The position numbers and the translations under genes were made by a program. Source: Gracilaria domingensis (taxonomy: Eukaryota > Rhodophyta > Florideophyceae > Gracilariales > Gracilariaceae). From it: a stretch of 64,000 nucleotides of DNA. Of the stretch, positions 1-11,499 are shown in pieces (position 1 is the first letter of the stretch; the number at the start of each line of letters is the position of its first letter). The notes under the pieces were generated by a model. That model ran no database searches. It worked only from the letters and a program-made list of their open reading frames with translations, and had not been told where the DNA came from. The stretch is from the NCBI GenBank assembly GCA_022539475.1, contig VCMS01000057.1, positions 244,811 to 308,810 on the forward strand, in the 5' to 3' direction.

Positions 1-1900
1 CAGTAGTGCGGGCACAACTGACGGGAGAATCTGTGGAGGACTGCAGCGCGCGCGTGCGCTCTTTGGCACAAAGAAGAGCAGTTGCTCGCATGCGAACAAT
101 CGCCAAGAAAAGAGCAATGCATCGAAACTGAGGTGCCGTACCATTGATGCAAATTTGCAGCATCGTTTTGTCCAATAAATGATAACTAGTTGGGCCAATT
201 GCGGTGTCTGTATGATCTTTAGCGACTGGGCGTGGTAGAGAGCCCACCATGGGACTGGCTACTGTTTCAAATCTGCGAAAATTATGAGAAGCCCCTTTTC
301 TCTCATATGTTAAGAGGTTCCTGGAGAAAGCCCCAGCTTTCAAAGGAGCCGAAAACGGAAAGATTCGGGCGAAAATAACCTTATATCTATCCGTTGATCT
401 GGAATTGTCCAGTAATTACCACTCCCCCCCCCCTTTTGAGATCCGGACAGGCTCATCTGGAGAGCGAACGAACCTGCAACGAGGCCGTTGCACGCGAGCA
501 GCCTAATCACGACAGGTGAGCTACAGACAGAGCTGCTCGGCAGTTCTGTCCCCTTTAAGTCGGAAACGCTGCTCAGCAAGCGCGGCCGCGCCGACAACTG
601 GAGCCACCGCGCTCAACAAGCGGGAAGTGAGGACGAGGTAGATGCGTTCTTTTCGCCCCTGGAAGTAGCAGGTTGTGCTTTCAATTTAGATGATGGGCGA
701 GAAAAGTAGTTGTGAGAGTGATGCTCGGATCGAAGCAGATCTTGTGAGTGCATGCTTCTGAATGTCTTGGCAATTTCCTTAAGTAGACGTCTCCCGCGGT
801 CACATTGCACTTTTGTAGCAAATGGGTAGCTGACGGGCTGCGCTCTGTCCGAGTGCAAACAGCTGCGAGGCAATGAGCAGCATCATTATTAAACCTGTCG
901 TGTACAAAGATATACATTACTCTTGGAGACGTGCAGTCGCGTAATGGGTCCTAAAATGCGCGAGCGATTCTGGCTCAGCCTTGCTGGGTATCAATAGCTG
1001 GGAACGATGTGGACAGCTAACATGAACTCGAGAACGAAGTGGATGCCACTTTTAAGCGTGTTGAGCGGCCTGAAATTGAAGAACCGGAGACATACTCGTA
1101 CAAACGGAGACTACCTACGCATTTACTTGAGTACGCAGTACGTGCACACCTGCTGGACAACAAAATTCATCGGAAACGTACAACTCGATATACTCGATCC
1201 GATAGGAGAGAGCACAGCCGCCACCATAGCAGATAGCGGCATTGGCCTCAACCTCGATGACGCGCATGCTCTGAATCTTCTCCATGGCGCCGGAGCCCCA
1301 TTTCGATCGGAAGCTCTGCATGCCGATCTCCTCGGGAACCACGGCAAGAGGAAGATGCATGTACGCACGAAGCACCGGTGTGGACAGCTAGCGGGAGGCG
1401 AGCGGCTGTAGCGGGATGATGGAGCGAAGGAGCACTGCGGAGCCGAAATGTTAGGCTAGATGTTCGACTCAAAGGCCCCCACGGCGGTTGGAGCGGGTGT
1501 AGAGGAAGATAAAGAGAGACTGGGCCTCGAACGATGGCGAGAGAGGCCAAGACTTGCGGTTGGCGCTGTGCTGAGCGTAGGGTCTCATTACGGGCAAGAA
1601 ACCGCAAAATACGGCGACACGGAGCAGCTGAGGCGTTCGCCGAACGCCATTCGGGCAGCCCGCAGCGCAGCATGGCCATGTGTCGGCACCGTTCTCTTGT
1701 ACTGAGTTAGTACTACTGACCGCCACTCCCTGACGCTCTTTTGACCATCCTCTTACAAGGCGCCCACACAGTCTACCGACTTATCGCGCTGCTGGGCCCC
1801 CCAACACGTTGTCCGTGTTCACCAGCGCACTCCTCGCCGCGGCATCCCAGCCCGCGGCACGTCTTTCCCCTCGTTCTTCCTCCCTTTCTGTGGCGTCGCA
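1..1900. other. Unassigned DNA upstream of kinase relic
   Basis: No convincing gene is visible. Short open frames exist on both strands, for instance 1115-1375 on the minus strand. None shows a recognisable domain or a consistent start, and they overlap each other in several frames. A run of ten C lies at 424-433. The stretch may hold the promoter and 5' region of the degraded kinase gene that follows. Confidence 0.4.
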
Positions 1901-4900
1901 AAATGTGCACCGCCTCCTTTCAGAAGCTGACAACGGCCACAAGCTCCGCGATCAGATCAGCCAGGGAGCTTGCGACCATGACTACCGTGCCTGGTGTGAA
2001 AAATCGATGAAGAGATCGCGATCGAGTTCATCGAGCTCGAGTGGCTGCAGTCCTCGCTTGACAAAATCATTCGCGAGATTCAAGTCATGAACCTTTCCAG
2101 CCATCTCAACGTGGTTCCTTTCTCCACCGCTTTTGTTCATAATAGCGACCTCTGAATTGCCATGCTCCCTCTTGCATACGGTTCACTCTGTGCCCTCATG
2201 TCCTTTCTGAACACCGATGGGGTTAGCGAACCTCTTGCCGTGTACGTTATGTACTGTTTACTCCAGGCACTCCAGTACTTTCACAGCAACGGCCAAATAC
2301 ACTGCGATGTCAAAGCCGCCATTTTGCTTCTTGATTCTCAAGGAAACATAATGCTTTGAGATTATGGTGTGATGGGATCGATGGCTGAAAGCGGCTGGAA
2401 CAGAAAGCAGCGCCAGACTCGTGTTTGAACGCCCTGCTAGATGGCCCCGGAGGTCATAGGAGAAGCCCTTAGGCTATGATTACAAAGAAGACATCTGATA
2501 TCTAGGCATCGCTGCCATTGAGGTCGCTCAAGGACGTTTGCCATACCACAGCAACCCGCCCATGAAAGTATTGGTCTTTATCTTGCAGAATCGACCGCCT
2601 ACTCTGACTGGCCCAGCAGTGAACATATTTTCGCGAGCATGCCACGATTTCAGTGCCGATTGTCTGCGGAAGTATCCCAAGATTTGCCCTTCTGCGAATC
2701 AGCTTCTAAAGCATAATTGGTTTGCAAATGGAGTTCAAGAACCACTGCATGTGCCGGAAACCATCGCTAAGCTACCACCTATAGGTTCAAGACGATGCTC
2801 ACAACGGCAGCGCATACGTCAATTTGCGAATGAGAGCCACACCGGTTTGGAATCTATGAGCTTACTGCTAAGGGTATGATTTGGGACGTTTATGACGACT
2901 TGGATCGTTCGAAGCCACATGACACTCGTGCGAATCAGTATGATACAGGTCCTGGAGCGCAGCAGACCACAAGCGATGCGACTCCATCAGAAAGCGTTCC
3001 ACTCGATCAACCCGTTACTGATGATTCATACGATGCACATGCGCGAAATGACAGCAGCTCCGCTCTTAGTGAAGAAGGTGCCTCAGAAAATTCATTGACA
3101 TCGGCTTCCATGCTGCCATATGGCAACAAACTGGGTTGTGTGAGAACGGCTAAATCTGCGCAGACTAACTCCACGATTCAAGCTGCACTGAATGCAATGG
3201 GCTTCGGGCAGAATACGGCCCCGATCTTGCCGGCAAAGACTGTTGGCTGAAGAAGAGATGTTATACAGTTTCGGAAGTGGGAAATATAGAGAAGATTGAG
3301 GGCAAGGTTGAAAGCTTTTTAGATTATTCTAATGACATTCCTTCTTTGATTCCGACTTGAACGACAGAAGATAGTATGTTATCTGTATCTCCAACGCCTG
3401 TTACCCCACTATCTCCGGCTGCCCATCCACAAGGGTCCCGGTCGTACATCCAGAGCAAGCCTGTATAGCCAACACTTGCATTGTCACAATCGCAACCTAT
3501 TTCAAGCGCGCCTCACCCTGTTCTCAGTACTAAACAGGCATCGTATGAACAAAGTGTTGCTTCCAGACAGGATAGTGCCATTTCGCGGGGGGTAGCACCC
3601 GTAGTTATCAACTTCGGCTCTAAGAAACCACGTTATTCTTTGTTGCAACCCAATGATGCGACACGGGCGTCAAATTCATCACAGTCATCGCCGCTCATAC
3701 CAACCCATTCCATGTCCTCTAAGGGTGCATTGCCATCTGCTACCTCGGCTAGCATTATTCAGGTTCCAAGGAAGTCCTAAGCTTCAGCGAAACCTACTGC
3801 TGGTGTGCAACCTGCTCAACCCGTGACAACAGACCACCCGGTCTGTGATCAAGCGGTTCAACCTGTGGGTACTCTTCAAACAATTTCACACGCCGGTGCC
3901 GGTGGATCCCCATTATTATCAACTCTCACCGCATCCACTGTGACTCAGGAAGCCACAACGTCTAACCCTCCATCAAATATTTTGAATGCTCATGTAGCAA
4001 GTACTTCGGCGACAGGTGGTGGCCCCTCCACTAGCGCAAGCAAAAGGACGTACCAGCAAAGAGAGGCAGTCGATTTCAGGTCGAAGAAATCCAAAAGGCT
4101 CTTGCAAAGACCTTCGCGGCGCCTGGATCCGTTGCGCAGCCTACCAATGTGTCTGCGAGCGTCCCTCTCCCGTCGTCGAGCAGTAGTTCGGCAACGACAA
4201 AAAGCGAAAAGCAGATTTGAAGTGAAGGACAGTGATCAGCCACAAACTTATAGCACCGCTCCGAATATTGTCCCGGCTGTTGCAAATGTACCTTCAACCG
4301 TTGGTACGCCGGTATTGAATTCAAGGCAGAGTACACCACTTGTTTCGCTGCTACCTGACATTTCATCATTCCCTGGACAGAGTCTTGCGAAACAATCGTT
4401 TTCTCTGCTCTCTGAGTTTTGCAGTATGATTCATGCTTTAGCTCTAGAGAATGAAGTTCTGCGAAAGGAGCTGGTGCTTCTGAAGGGAAAAGCTCAGGCT
4501 GGGTTGCAGCCCCGGCCCTCTGTAGGGACCCGCAGTCTCTCTATCCTCGACGTAGTTTCCAAAGCTACTACTCCTATGGCAAATGGTACGGCTTTTCTTC
4601 CCCACTCACAAATCACATCAGCTGTGTCATCGACAGTAACCCAAAGTCATCAAAATCAGGGTCAGCATGGCCAGATTTCTCATATTGGAATTAACACTGT
4701 TCAGAGTGTGCCCAAACAGTATGAACAAGGGAAGTCGTCTGCTCAGTCGTCAAAAAGAGTTTCTCCGCGCGTTACAGCAATCCTACACTCTCAGCCTCAT
4801 TGCAGTATGGTGGTACAGAACCCAGTGTTGAGCTCAGGTGCGTTGCACCTTCCGTTAACCCGTTCTACCCGACACCACATTCGACTCTAGCTGTTATAGC

Positions 4901-5192
4901 TCACATGATTTGCAGTTTCTCTGAGTATGGGAGTGGTGCACAGGAACAAAAGGTTTCCTATCCCACTTTGCCTGGAAATGGCGAACGGACTTTGCCTATC
5001 ATGAACGCTCAAATGTTAACCTCAGAACTTCCAGGAAGTGAGAATTCTCACAGCAACATTCGGATCGATCAAGAGCTTAAACCTGATCTTCAACAAGACA
5101 GCCCATCATGCTATAGTTTTCATGGAGCTTCTCTGGAGTCCATGAGAAGCATTGGATACCACAAGGTGCTGCCTGGAGATGCCGAAAGATGA
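1901..5192 (+). pseudogene. STE20-family protein kinase, degraded
   Basis: Remnant of a serine/threonine kinase of the STE20 (OSR1/MST-like) group. The N-lobe reads KLRDQISQG then loses the glycine loop. A frameshift near 2008 is followed by a frame reading through AIEFIELEW and EIQVMNLSSHLNVV. The catalytic loop is IHCDVKAAILLL, where HxDxKxxN has lost its Asn, and the DFG position reads stop-DYG. A GT-PC-MAPEVIGEAL activation-segment match carries two stops, and EDI-YLGIAAIEVAQGRLPYHSNPPMKVL follows with a Trp codon turned into TGA. The long Ser/Thr/Pro/Gln-rich tail (2876-5192) has further stops (3250, 3780) and frame changes near 4070 and 4215. A short coiled-coil-like stretch (LALENEVLRKELVLLKGKA) lies around 4436-4495. 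It is certainly non-functional as written. The family call is firm; the subgroup is tentative. Confidence 0.8.
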
Positions 5193-6180
5193 GCAAAGTG
5201 GTTACTCTACCGCAAAATAGGCAGGTTTCCTTCGCACATACTCAAACACGTCTGTGAGAGAACTGCTTTAGCAAATAGATGAAGCACAATTCTTGAAGCC
5301 TCAAACAGTATAGATGGAGCTACTGAAGCACGCTCAGGAGACAATTGGTGCAATTTGCACAGCGCTGGAGCTGTCCTAAGTGATGTCGGAGGAGTTAGCA
5401 AGGACGTTCATTGCAGAACTGCATTTCTCAATAGAATGCTTATTTATTCTGATCGTGCTGTGGCGCTGGAAGGCAGTGGACGAGACTGGCACCTTTTCGG
5501 CGTACTTAAGATTTTATGAGAGCAATAAAGAGGTGAAGCGGTACAAAGCAAAGCTGGCGAAGAAGGGCGAGAAAAACGAAGAAAGCGACCAGTGAACGGG
5601 AATTGCATCACAGGGAAGCTTTGCATGCCATGCGCGTCTATGGTCAGAGAGACAAGGAAGTGGGTATGCAGTTACGGCATAGATCCCCGCTGACTCTCGA
5701 AGGTCAGCGAGAACGAATTTGTTGTACATGCACAAATATGGCGCTGTGGTGGCAAAATACGCATTAACGGGTCCAGAAGTTGTGGTGTAACGCGACGGAC
5801 AGCAGTAGAAGAATGGAGACATAGAGGCGATATAGAGTGATAGCAAGGAGACTCTGTACAAAAACCGGTATCTGCGAAGGAGATTATCTGTATTATGACC
5901 GTAGTGCTGAGAGCACAGTGGTTAAATGTCTGCCGGGGACGACCTCCAGGTAACAACAATAAAAATGAATGCATGTGGAGGGTGATCTTCATCGTGCTGG
6001 TATCATTTCATTTCTGGTATCTCAGGGGTGTCCATTTGAAAGCTGCTCTGAATGTGATATGATGGCAACTGGAGTGTCAGGGAGGCAATTTGAACTCAGA
6101 CTGCCCTCCAACTTTTGAAATAAAACTTTATTCTCAGACTGCTAATTTCAAACAATCAATTGTCTGAAATTTCACTCCAA
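5193..6180. other. Intergenic, nothing assigned
   Basis: No supported gene. A 71-codon plus-strand frame at 5380-5595 ends in a charged Lys/Glu tail and could be a last piece of the kinase relic, but nothing proves it. The right end (6120-6180) is AT-rich and abuts the broken end of the Ty3/gypsy element. No LTR is visible there. Confidence 0.4.
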
Positions 6181-9152
6181 TTACCTTCCAAAATTTGCAA
6201 AACTTCTTGTAGGGTCTTCGAATGCTGACTTCACTTCCTTGGTGAAATCTAACTTCTTATTTCCAGAGGTAGCGAAATGGAGAACAGCAGAAGACTCAGC
6301 GAAGTTCCTGATGAATCGGCGATAGTATCCAGCCAAGCCAAGAAAACTGCGAAGCTCGGTTGTCGTAGTGGGAACTGGAGCTTCTTGGATCTTCTTGATT
6401 TTCTTAATGTCCACAGACACACCATCTGAGTATAAGACATGACCCAGAAGGCTTATCTTCGGCTGGGCAAAGAAACACTTAGATATCTTTAACTTCAGTC
6501 CGTGAGACGAAATCTTCTCCAGAACAGCTCTGAGGTGTTCAACGTGTTCCGCCAGAGTCTTCGAAAGGATCACCACGTCGTTAATGTAGAGTCTCGCGAA
6601 AGGGATTTGACGGAGGATGGAGTCCATCATTCTCTGGAATGTGGCAGGCGCGTTCATGAGACCGAATGGCATAACTTCAAACTGAAATGAGCCTTGGCGA
6701 CAGACAGAGGTGGTTATTTCCTTGCATTTCTCAGAGATGCGGATCTGCCAATATCCGGAGAATAAGTCAATAGTGGTGAAGTACTTGGCTCCGCGGAGAT
6801 CGTCGAAGATCTGTTCCATGTATGGCAAAGGCCAACGATCTGGCGTCATCACGCGATTCAACGCACGATAATCCACGCAAAAGCGAGGCTTTCCATCTTT
6901 CTTCGTAGCAATGACAACTGGAAAAGCCCAAGGAGAGTTGCTCGGCCGGATGATCCCTGCGGAAAGCATCTTGCCCAATTCCTTATTGACAACGTCCTCA
7001 TGTTTAGGTGGGAGACGCCGAACTCGGGAATGAATCGGAACATCTGTTTCCAACGAGAATTCATGCATAATTGGAACATCTGAAGGACGGAGGTCATACA
7101 GAGACCAGGCAAGAACTTCAAAATCAGTTGACGAATCCAACAGAGCTTTCTGGACATCTTCAGGGAGGTGAGATAGACGTTCCAGAATGATACGATTATG
7201 CTATTGCTCAACCTCATCTTCTTTTGACTGCAATGAAGCAGGGTCATCCAAAACTCAAACGAAGTTCTCCATCTGCTGATACTCATCCGGAGAATCCAAG
7301 TCAAACTGGTTGTCATCGGCAGGTGCAACGATTGGCACAGTTGGATTGGCATCATCGGAATCATCCATAACTAATTCAGGGAGTTCTTCATTCTCTTCCG
7401 GTGGACGATCCTGATCATGACTGTCCGACGGTGCATCACTAGGACCGGGGCGAGAAAGCTACTGCTCTTGACCTTCGGGGTCAAGGAAAAGATACGGTTG
7501 CAAATCATTGTCGATGTCGAGTGTGAATCGCGCACCGACTGGTAACTCTGACGCCTCCCGGGGTAATGGGTCTCCGGGGCGCAACGGTGGAAAACGACGA
7601 TGAACTCGAAGATTAAGCGTCCCTGCTGGCAGGTCGGGTCCACTACTGTCGAGAAGTACGACATCATCTCTAATCGGAATTGTCAATATCGGATCGACAG
7701 GCTCCGAATAAGCTGAATCTCCAGAAGAAGTATCGTCTTTCTCTGCATCTTTGAATCGTCGATTCTCATCTGTGACAGCATCATCTTCTTCCCCAGCTTC
7801 AGAATTAATTTGAAGCTGGGATGCCAACTGGGCTAATTCCTCGGACGGCACTTCTGTCTCAACTGATCCGTGGGCGTGCACGTCATTCGTGAATGCGTCG
7901 GGAAAGACAATCTCTTCTGCTCGTCTCTCGGAACGGGCATAACCTGGGACTTCTGAGGCAGGAGCGGGAGGGACGACAGGTCCATTCTGAGGGGTTTCTT
8001 CTTCTCCTTCTGAATCAGGCTGGTCTTCTTCAGAATCAGACTCAGTGGGCTGTTCTGGGGAATTAGTGATCATCACAAGGTTCTCCGTACGACTGAAATC
8101 CAAAGTGTAATCTTCTGGGAAATAGTCACTCTTCATGTGGGTTAAGACCAATTCATCCTCGTCATCGGATTCGGAATCAGACGAGAGTGGAACTGCACTG
8201 CAGTCAGAAGTGAATTCTTCACTGTCAGTACCAGAAAGTGGGTTGTACTGCTCGAGACCTGTTCTGTCGTAGTCAAGTCCAAGAGTGATGGACTTTCCAT
8301 CAGGTTTCATCTTCACTTGCTGAGTTCCAAGATCCAAACAAGCTTGAAGCATTTCCAAAGGGGGACAACCAATGATAACTTCAAATGGAGTTCCTTTCAC
8401 GACAAGGAAGTTCAGGGTAACTACGACTGAAGCAAACTTACTGGGACTTCTTTGAGAATACCCAAACATTCGGAAGTACTTCCATCAGCCACGGTGATTT
8501 TCTTCTCTGTCACCGCTGGTTTCACAGAAAGCTTTTCTGCAACACTGGCAGACATAATGTTAGGAACCGCCCCTGAGTCGAGCAACGCCTGTGTATCCAA
8601 GCCGTATATCTTAACTTGAACGACTTTCAGACGACGGGTCTTCACATCTGTATCTGCGAAGGCCGTGGTTCTAGTAGATCTTAGAGCAGAAATGAGACGG
8701 CGAATACTCTTCTTCGCTTCGTCAGCATCTCCTCGAAGTAACTGTCCAAAGGTCAAACCAGAGGGGGCAATGGCCAATTCTTCGTAGACATTGTACTTGC
8801 CCACGTGTTCCTGAAGCTTAACTTTGCTCGAGGAACTCTTTCGGACTCCAGACCTACGTGTCTTGATCTTCTTGGTTTGTGCGGAACGGACACGTCTACT
8901 ACCGTCCTCTTGAGACTGGGCAGTGTTCGCGAACATGATCGGCGAAATTCTACTGAGCTCTCCCGTACGAGCTTGCTTCGGAAGTGGGGTTCCATCTGCA
9001 GCTCTCTTAGCTGTGTTCACAAAGTCATCGTCATGCTTTTGCTTCGTGATGACAGTGACATGGTTCTCTTTCTCATGTTGTTCTGAAAGTGAAGGAGAAT
9101 CTTGTACCCTAAGCTTTTCTTCAGATTCAATCCTCGCGTTCTCAAACTTCAC
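6181..9152 (-). pseudogene. Ty3/gypsy protease-reverse transcriptase, truncated
   Basis: Pol part of the same element. A retropepsin motif (ALLDSGAVPNIMS) lies near 8600-8560. A frameshift near 8450 moves into the frame that carries a long acidic linker, with stops at 7459, about 7258 and 7201. That frame then carries a Ty3-type reverse transcriptase: KDGKPRFCVDYRALN, FTTIDLFSGYWQI, and MPFGLMNAPATFQRMMD. The catalytic YxDD box reads YINDV, so one of the two essential Asp residues is Asn. ELRSFLGLAGYYRRFI marks the thumb. The frame then ends at 6181 before RNase H. Non-functional. Confidence 0.85.
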
Positions 9153-9179
9153 TTCACGCGAGTTGTCATTGGATGGTCT

Positions 9180-10035
9180 CTTCCATCATGTATTCACTGA
9201 ATGGCCGAATTTACCGCACTGGACACAACGAACTGTCACGATGAGGGTTCAACTCACATCTGATGGAAGTATGTCCTGGCTGTCAGCAATACGAACAGAT
9301 ACGATCGCCACCTTGGCGGTTACTCGACTGAGAGAACTGACTCTTCTTCATCATCAGAGACAACTGCCTAAGCTGGTCAGATAATTCATTCACCTTGTCC
9401 TCAAGGACTTCAGACGAAGACTGCGCCTGTTTCTTTGGCTTCTGTAGAACGTGCTTGGCCGGGGGAAGAGCATTAAGGGCTCCGTATAAAACTAGGGTCT
9501 TCTTCCCGGAGAAAAATGATTTCACAACTTCTCGTAGAGAATTGTAGTCCTCAGCACCACGAAACATTACAAACTGCGCTAAGTCCGCAAATTCCATGAC
9601 CGCTTGACGAAGAAGGCCGAACTTGGCCTCAGAGTTGAATCCAGCTTTCTCAAAACAGCTGTCCATCTCTTTCATCGACCCGAGCAGATCTGTATAATCT
9701 AAACGTGAAGAAACTGCACGGCGAAGTTTCTCTTCAGGTCCTTCACTTGGACCAAAGCGATCAATTAGCGACGACTTAACTGCATTGTAATCTCTTACTT
9801 CTGCAGCCAGAGAACCATCTTCAGCATCTGTCTCATAATAGAAATCGAATGCCTCGCCTTCCAGAAAACCAAGAAGACCAAGAGCCCGTTCTTCTTCGGT
9901 CTTGCCAGACATTGCAACATTCTCATAAAAGAAGAAGAACTTTCTCACATCGACGGAAGAACCATCGAAATTGACTGAAGAGAAGGATGCTTTATTCGGT
10001 TGATTCCCTCCCCGAGATTACCATCTGGACGTCAT
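9180..10035 (-). pseudogene. Ty3/gypsy gag with two zinc knuckles
   Basis: Gag-like protein of the truncated gypsy element. The likely ATG is at 10035-10033, and an in-frame TAA follows five codons later (10020-10018). The open part reads VRKFFFFYENVAMSGKTEEE, a retrotransposon gag-type capsid segment, for about 220 residues. It then reaches the first CCHC knuckle (CSYC, GH, C) with a TGA immediately after the second Cys, at 9283. In another frame a second knuckle CVQCGKFGHSVNT has TGA in place of its last Cys. Two tandem knuckles are normal for gag nucleocapsid domains; both are broken here. Confidence 0.7.
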
Positions 10036-10792
10036 TTTGGTGGCAAACGACGCGGGTGTCTACAGACCCTTACACTAGCCTCTCGTAGCAGAAAGAGAGT
10101 CAGGGTAGAACAACCAGCCACTCAAAAAGACCAACGTGGGTCCAGAATCCACCAACGAAATAAACGTAGTATGCCGAGGGAAAGATCCCAGGGCAAAGAA
10201 GGAAAGAGGACAAACTCGTGGTTGGACAAGCACCAGTCAAAAGAAAACGAGCAACGGACAACAACAAACTGCACGCGAATTCTGCAGCCAAACTTATCTC
10301 TGCGCATCCAGAGACAATCGTATAGACTTCCTACGAGACGTCCCAAGGAGAGTTACTAACTGAAGATAAGTCTTCACTCTATGCCCAAGCTAGTCTCTCG
10401 CAGAAGACGTTACGCGGCACTGAACGAAAACCCAACGGAGAGCTTCCCGTCCAGCGCCAAAGTCCGTGTAGCACCAGGTCTCTCGACCGACACCGTTATC
10501 CGATTCGAAGCTCCGGTGGGGCTCACTGCCGACAAAAGCGCCTTTGGTTCACACCACCCGATTCTCATCCACGCCTATGGCGCTTCGATTAGTACTGGGT
10601 TATCTGATGAGTAGAGCAGTGCTTGCACAAAACGCGCAAACACAAAAGATGTTACAAAGGCACAGAGGCCTAGACGCACTAATTACTTACTTAGCTGCAC
10701 TGCCCAAGGTATTGGGTAAGGTAGATAAAATAATAAAGTTGATGAACGCAATGTTGTGTTGGGTAGAGAAACCGTCTGGCGTCTTGATGACC

Positions 10793-10801
10793 CTTTATAT
10801 A
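10793..10801 (-). promoter_or_regulatory. TATA box of the gypsy 5' LTR
   Basis: TATATAAAG on the minus strand, about 760 bases upstream of the gag start and inside the region expected to be the LTR. It fits an LTR promoter for the element. The second LTR that would confirm the boundaries is missing. Confidence 0.4.
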
Positions 10802-11109
10802 GAGTTCTGAACCCTCTAGAAGGGACTAGAAATGCAATGACGCACTATAGTTACAAACTAGATGCAGTAGTACTCCTATTTGTAGAGTAGTGGGGCCGAA
10901 CCCAGTACAGTGTGACATCATTGGCCAGTTTAGCACACGTGGCATTGCCTTCGTGCAATGCACGCATGCCAAGTCACGATGTCCTTCTGACTGTACTTAC
11001 AGCAGTGCACCGCACCCACATTATGTAGTATAGGATATCAAATAGATGCAATAACAATCATAAACTGTAGAGTTCCCACTTCACTCTTTCGTTTCCTCAA
11101 AACGTCACG

Positions 11110-11391
11110 ATGCCGACCACAGCCTTGCCAAATAACACGAATGATTCCAGTCAGAGCCAATCCACCAGCCAAGCAGCACCCAACCCGATGGCTGTTTCCG
11201 CGACAGTAGTGAATTCTTATTCGGGCGTCCCCGCTGTTGTTCCCGAGTCCCATGCAGACGGTACTCAAGAACTGCCTCAAAGCGAAACGGAGGAATCCAA
11301 GCAAGAAGTTCAGTTAGAAAAGGTGCTAAGCGCAATCGCAAACGAGATTGACATATCTGATCATGCTATCTTCAATGTTTCCGAATGGTGA
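11110..11391 (+). CDS. Putative first exon of a split host gene
   Basis: A clean ATG at 11110 opens a 93-codon frame rich in Ser, Thr, Gln, Pro and Glu with no recognised domain. It ends at GAATG followed by GTGAGC, a good splice-donor sequence at 11388, eighteen bases before a hAT target duplication. I infer that the hAT segment landed in the first intron of this gene, and that its later exons lie at about 30252-31110 and 43658-43806. The reading phase from the GTGAGC donor does not match the candidate acceptors near 30243-30265. An alternative donor at 11377 (AAT/GTTTCC) would match. The link is therefore plausible but not secure. Confidence 0.4.
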   Translation: MPTTALPNNTNDSSQSQSTSQAAPNPMAVSATVVNSYSGVPAVVPESHADGTQELPQSETEESKQEVQLEKVLSAIANEIDISDHAIFNVSEW

Positions 11392-11408
11392 GCAGGGTTT
11401 TGCAGACA

Positions 11409-11416
11409 GTTATAAG
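11409..11416. repeat. hAT target site duplication, left
   Basis: GTTATAAG immediately outside the left hAT terminus. It is identical to 30164-30171 outside the right terminus. Eight bases is the diagnostic duplication length of the hAT superfamily. Confidence 0.85.
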
Positions 11417-11440
11417 CAGGGGCGTACATATGACTAACTA
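11417..11440 (+). repeat. hAT terminal inverted repeat, left
   Basis: Begins CAGGGGCGTACATATGACTAACTA. It matches the right terminus at CAGG, CGTAC, ATG and ACTAACTA, with a 4-base insertion in the right copy. The adjacent bases (to about 11510) repeat a TTAGTCA core on both strands, as expected for transposase-binding subterminal sites. Confidence 0.75.
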
Positions 11441-11499
11441 AACCAGGTTTCCACAAGTCATTAGTCACCGTCTTTTTCCGCAAGTTAGTCATTCTTTAG

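Larger units (their letters stand above)
6181..11030 (-). mobile_element. Ty3/gypsy retrotransposon, 3'-truncated and decayed
   Basis: On the minus strand the order is a putative 5' LTR/leader (about 11030-10036), gag, protease-containing linker and reverse transcriptase. The element stops abruptly within the reverse transcriptase/RNase H junction at 6181. RNase H, integrase and the 3' LTR are absent, so neither LTR boundaries nor a target duplication can be read. A TATATAAAG box sits at 10801-10793 on the minus strand inside the putative LTR, a reasonable position for U3/R. The right limit (11000-11040) is approximate. Several in-frame stops and one frameshift show the copy is dead. Confidence 0.75.

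Noticed and set aside
10000-10359. Plus-strand 119-codon basic frame
   Set aside because: It is the complement of the gypsy leader and gag start, and its content is explained by that element.
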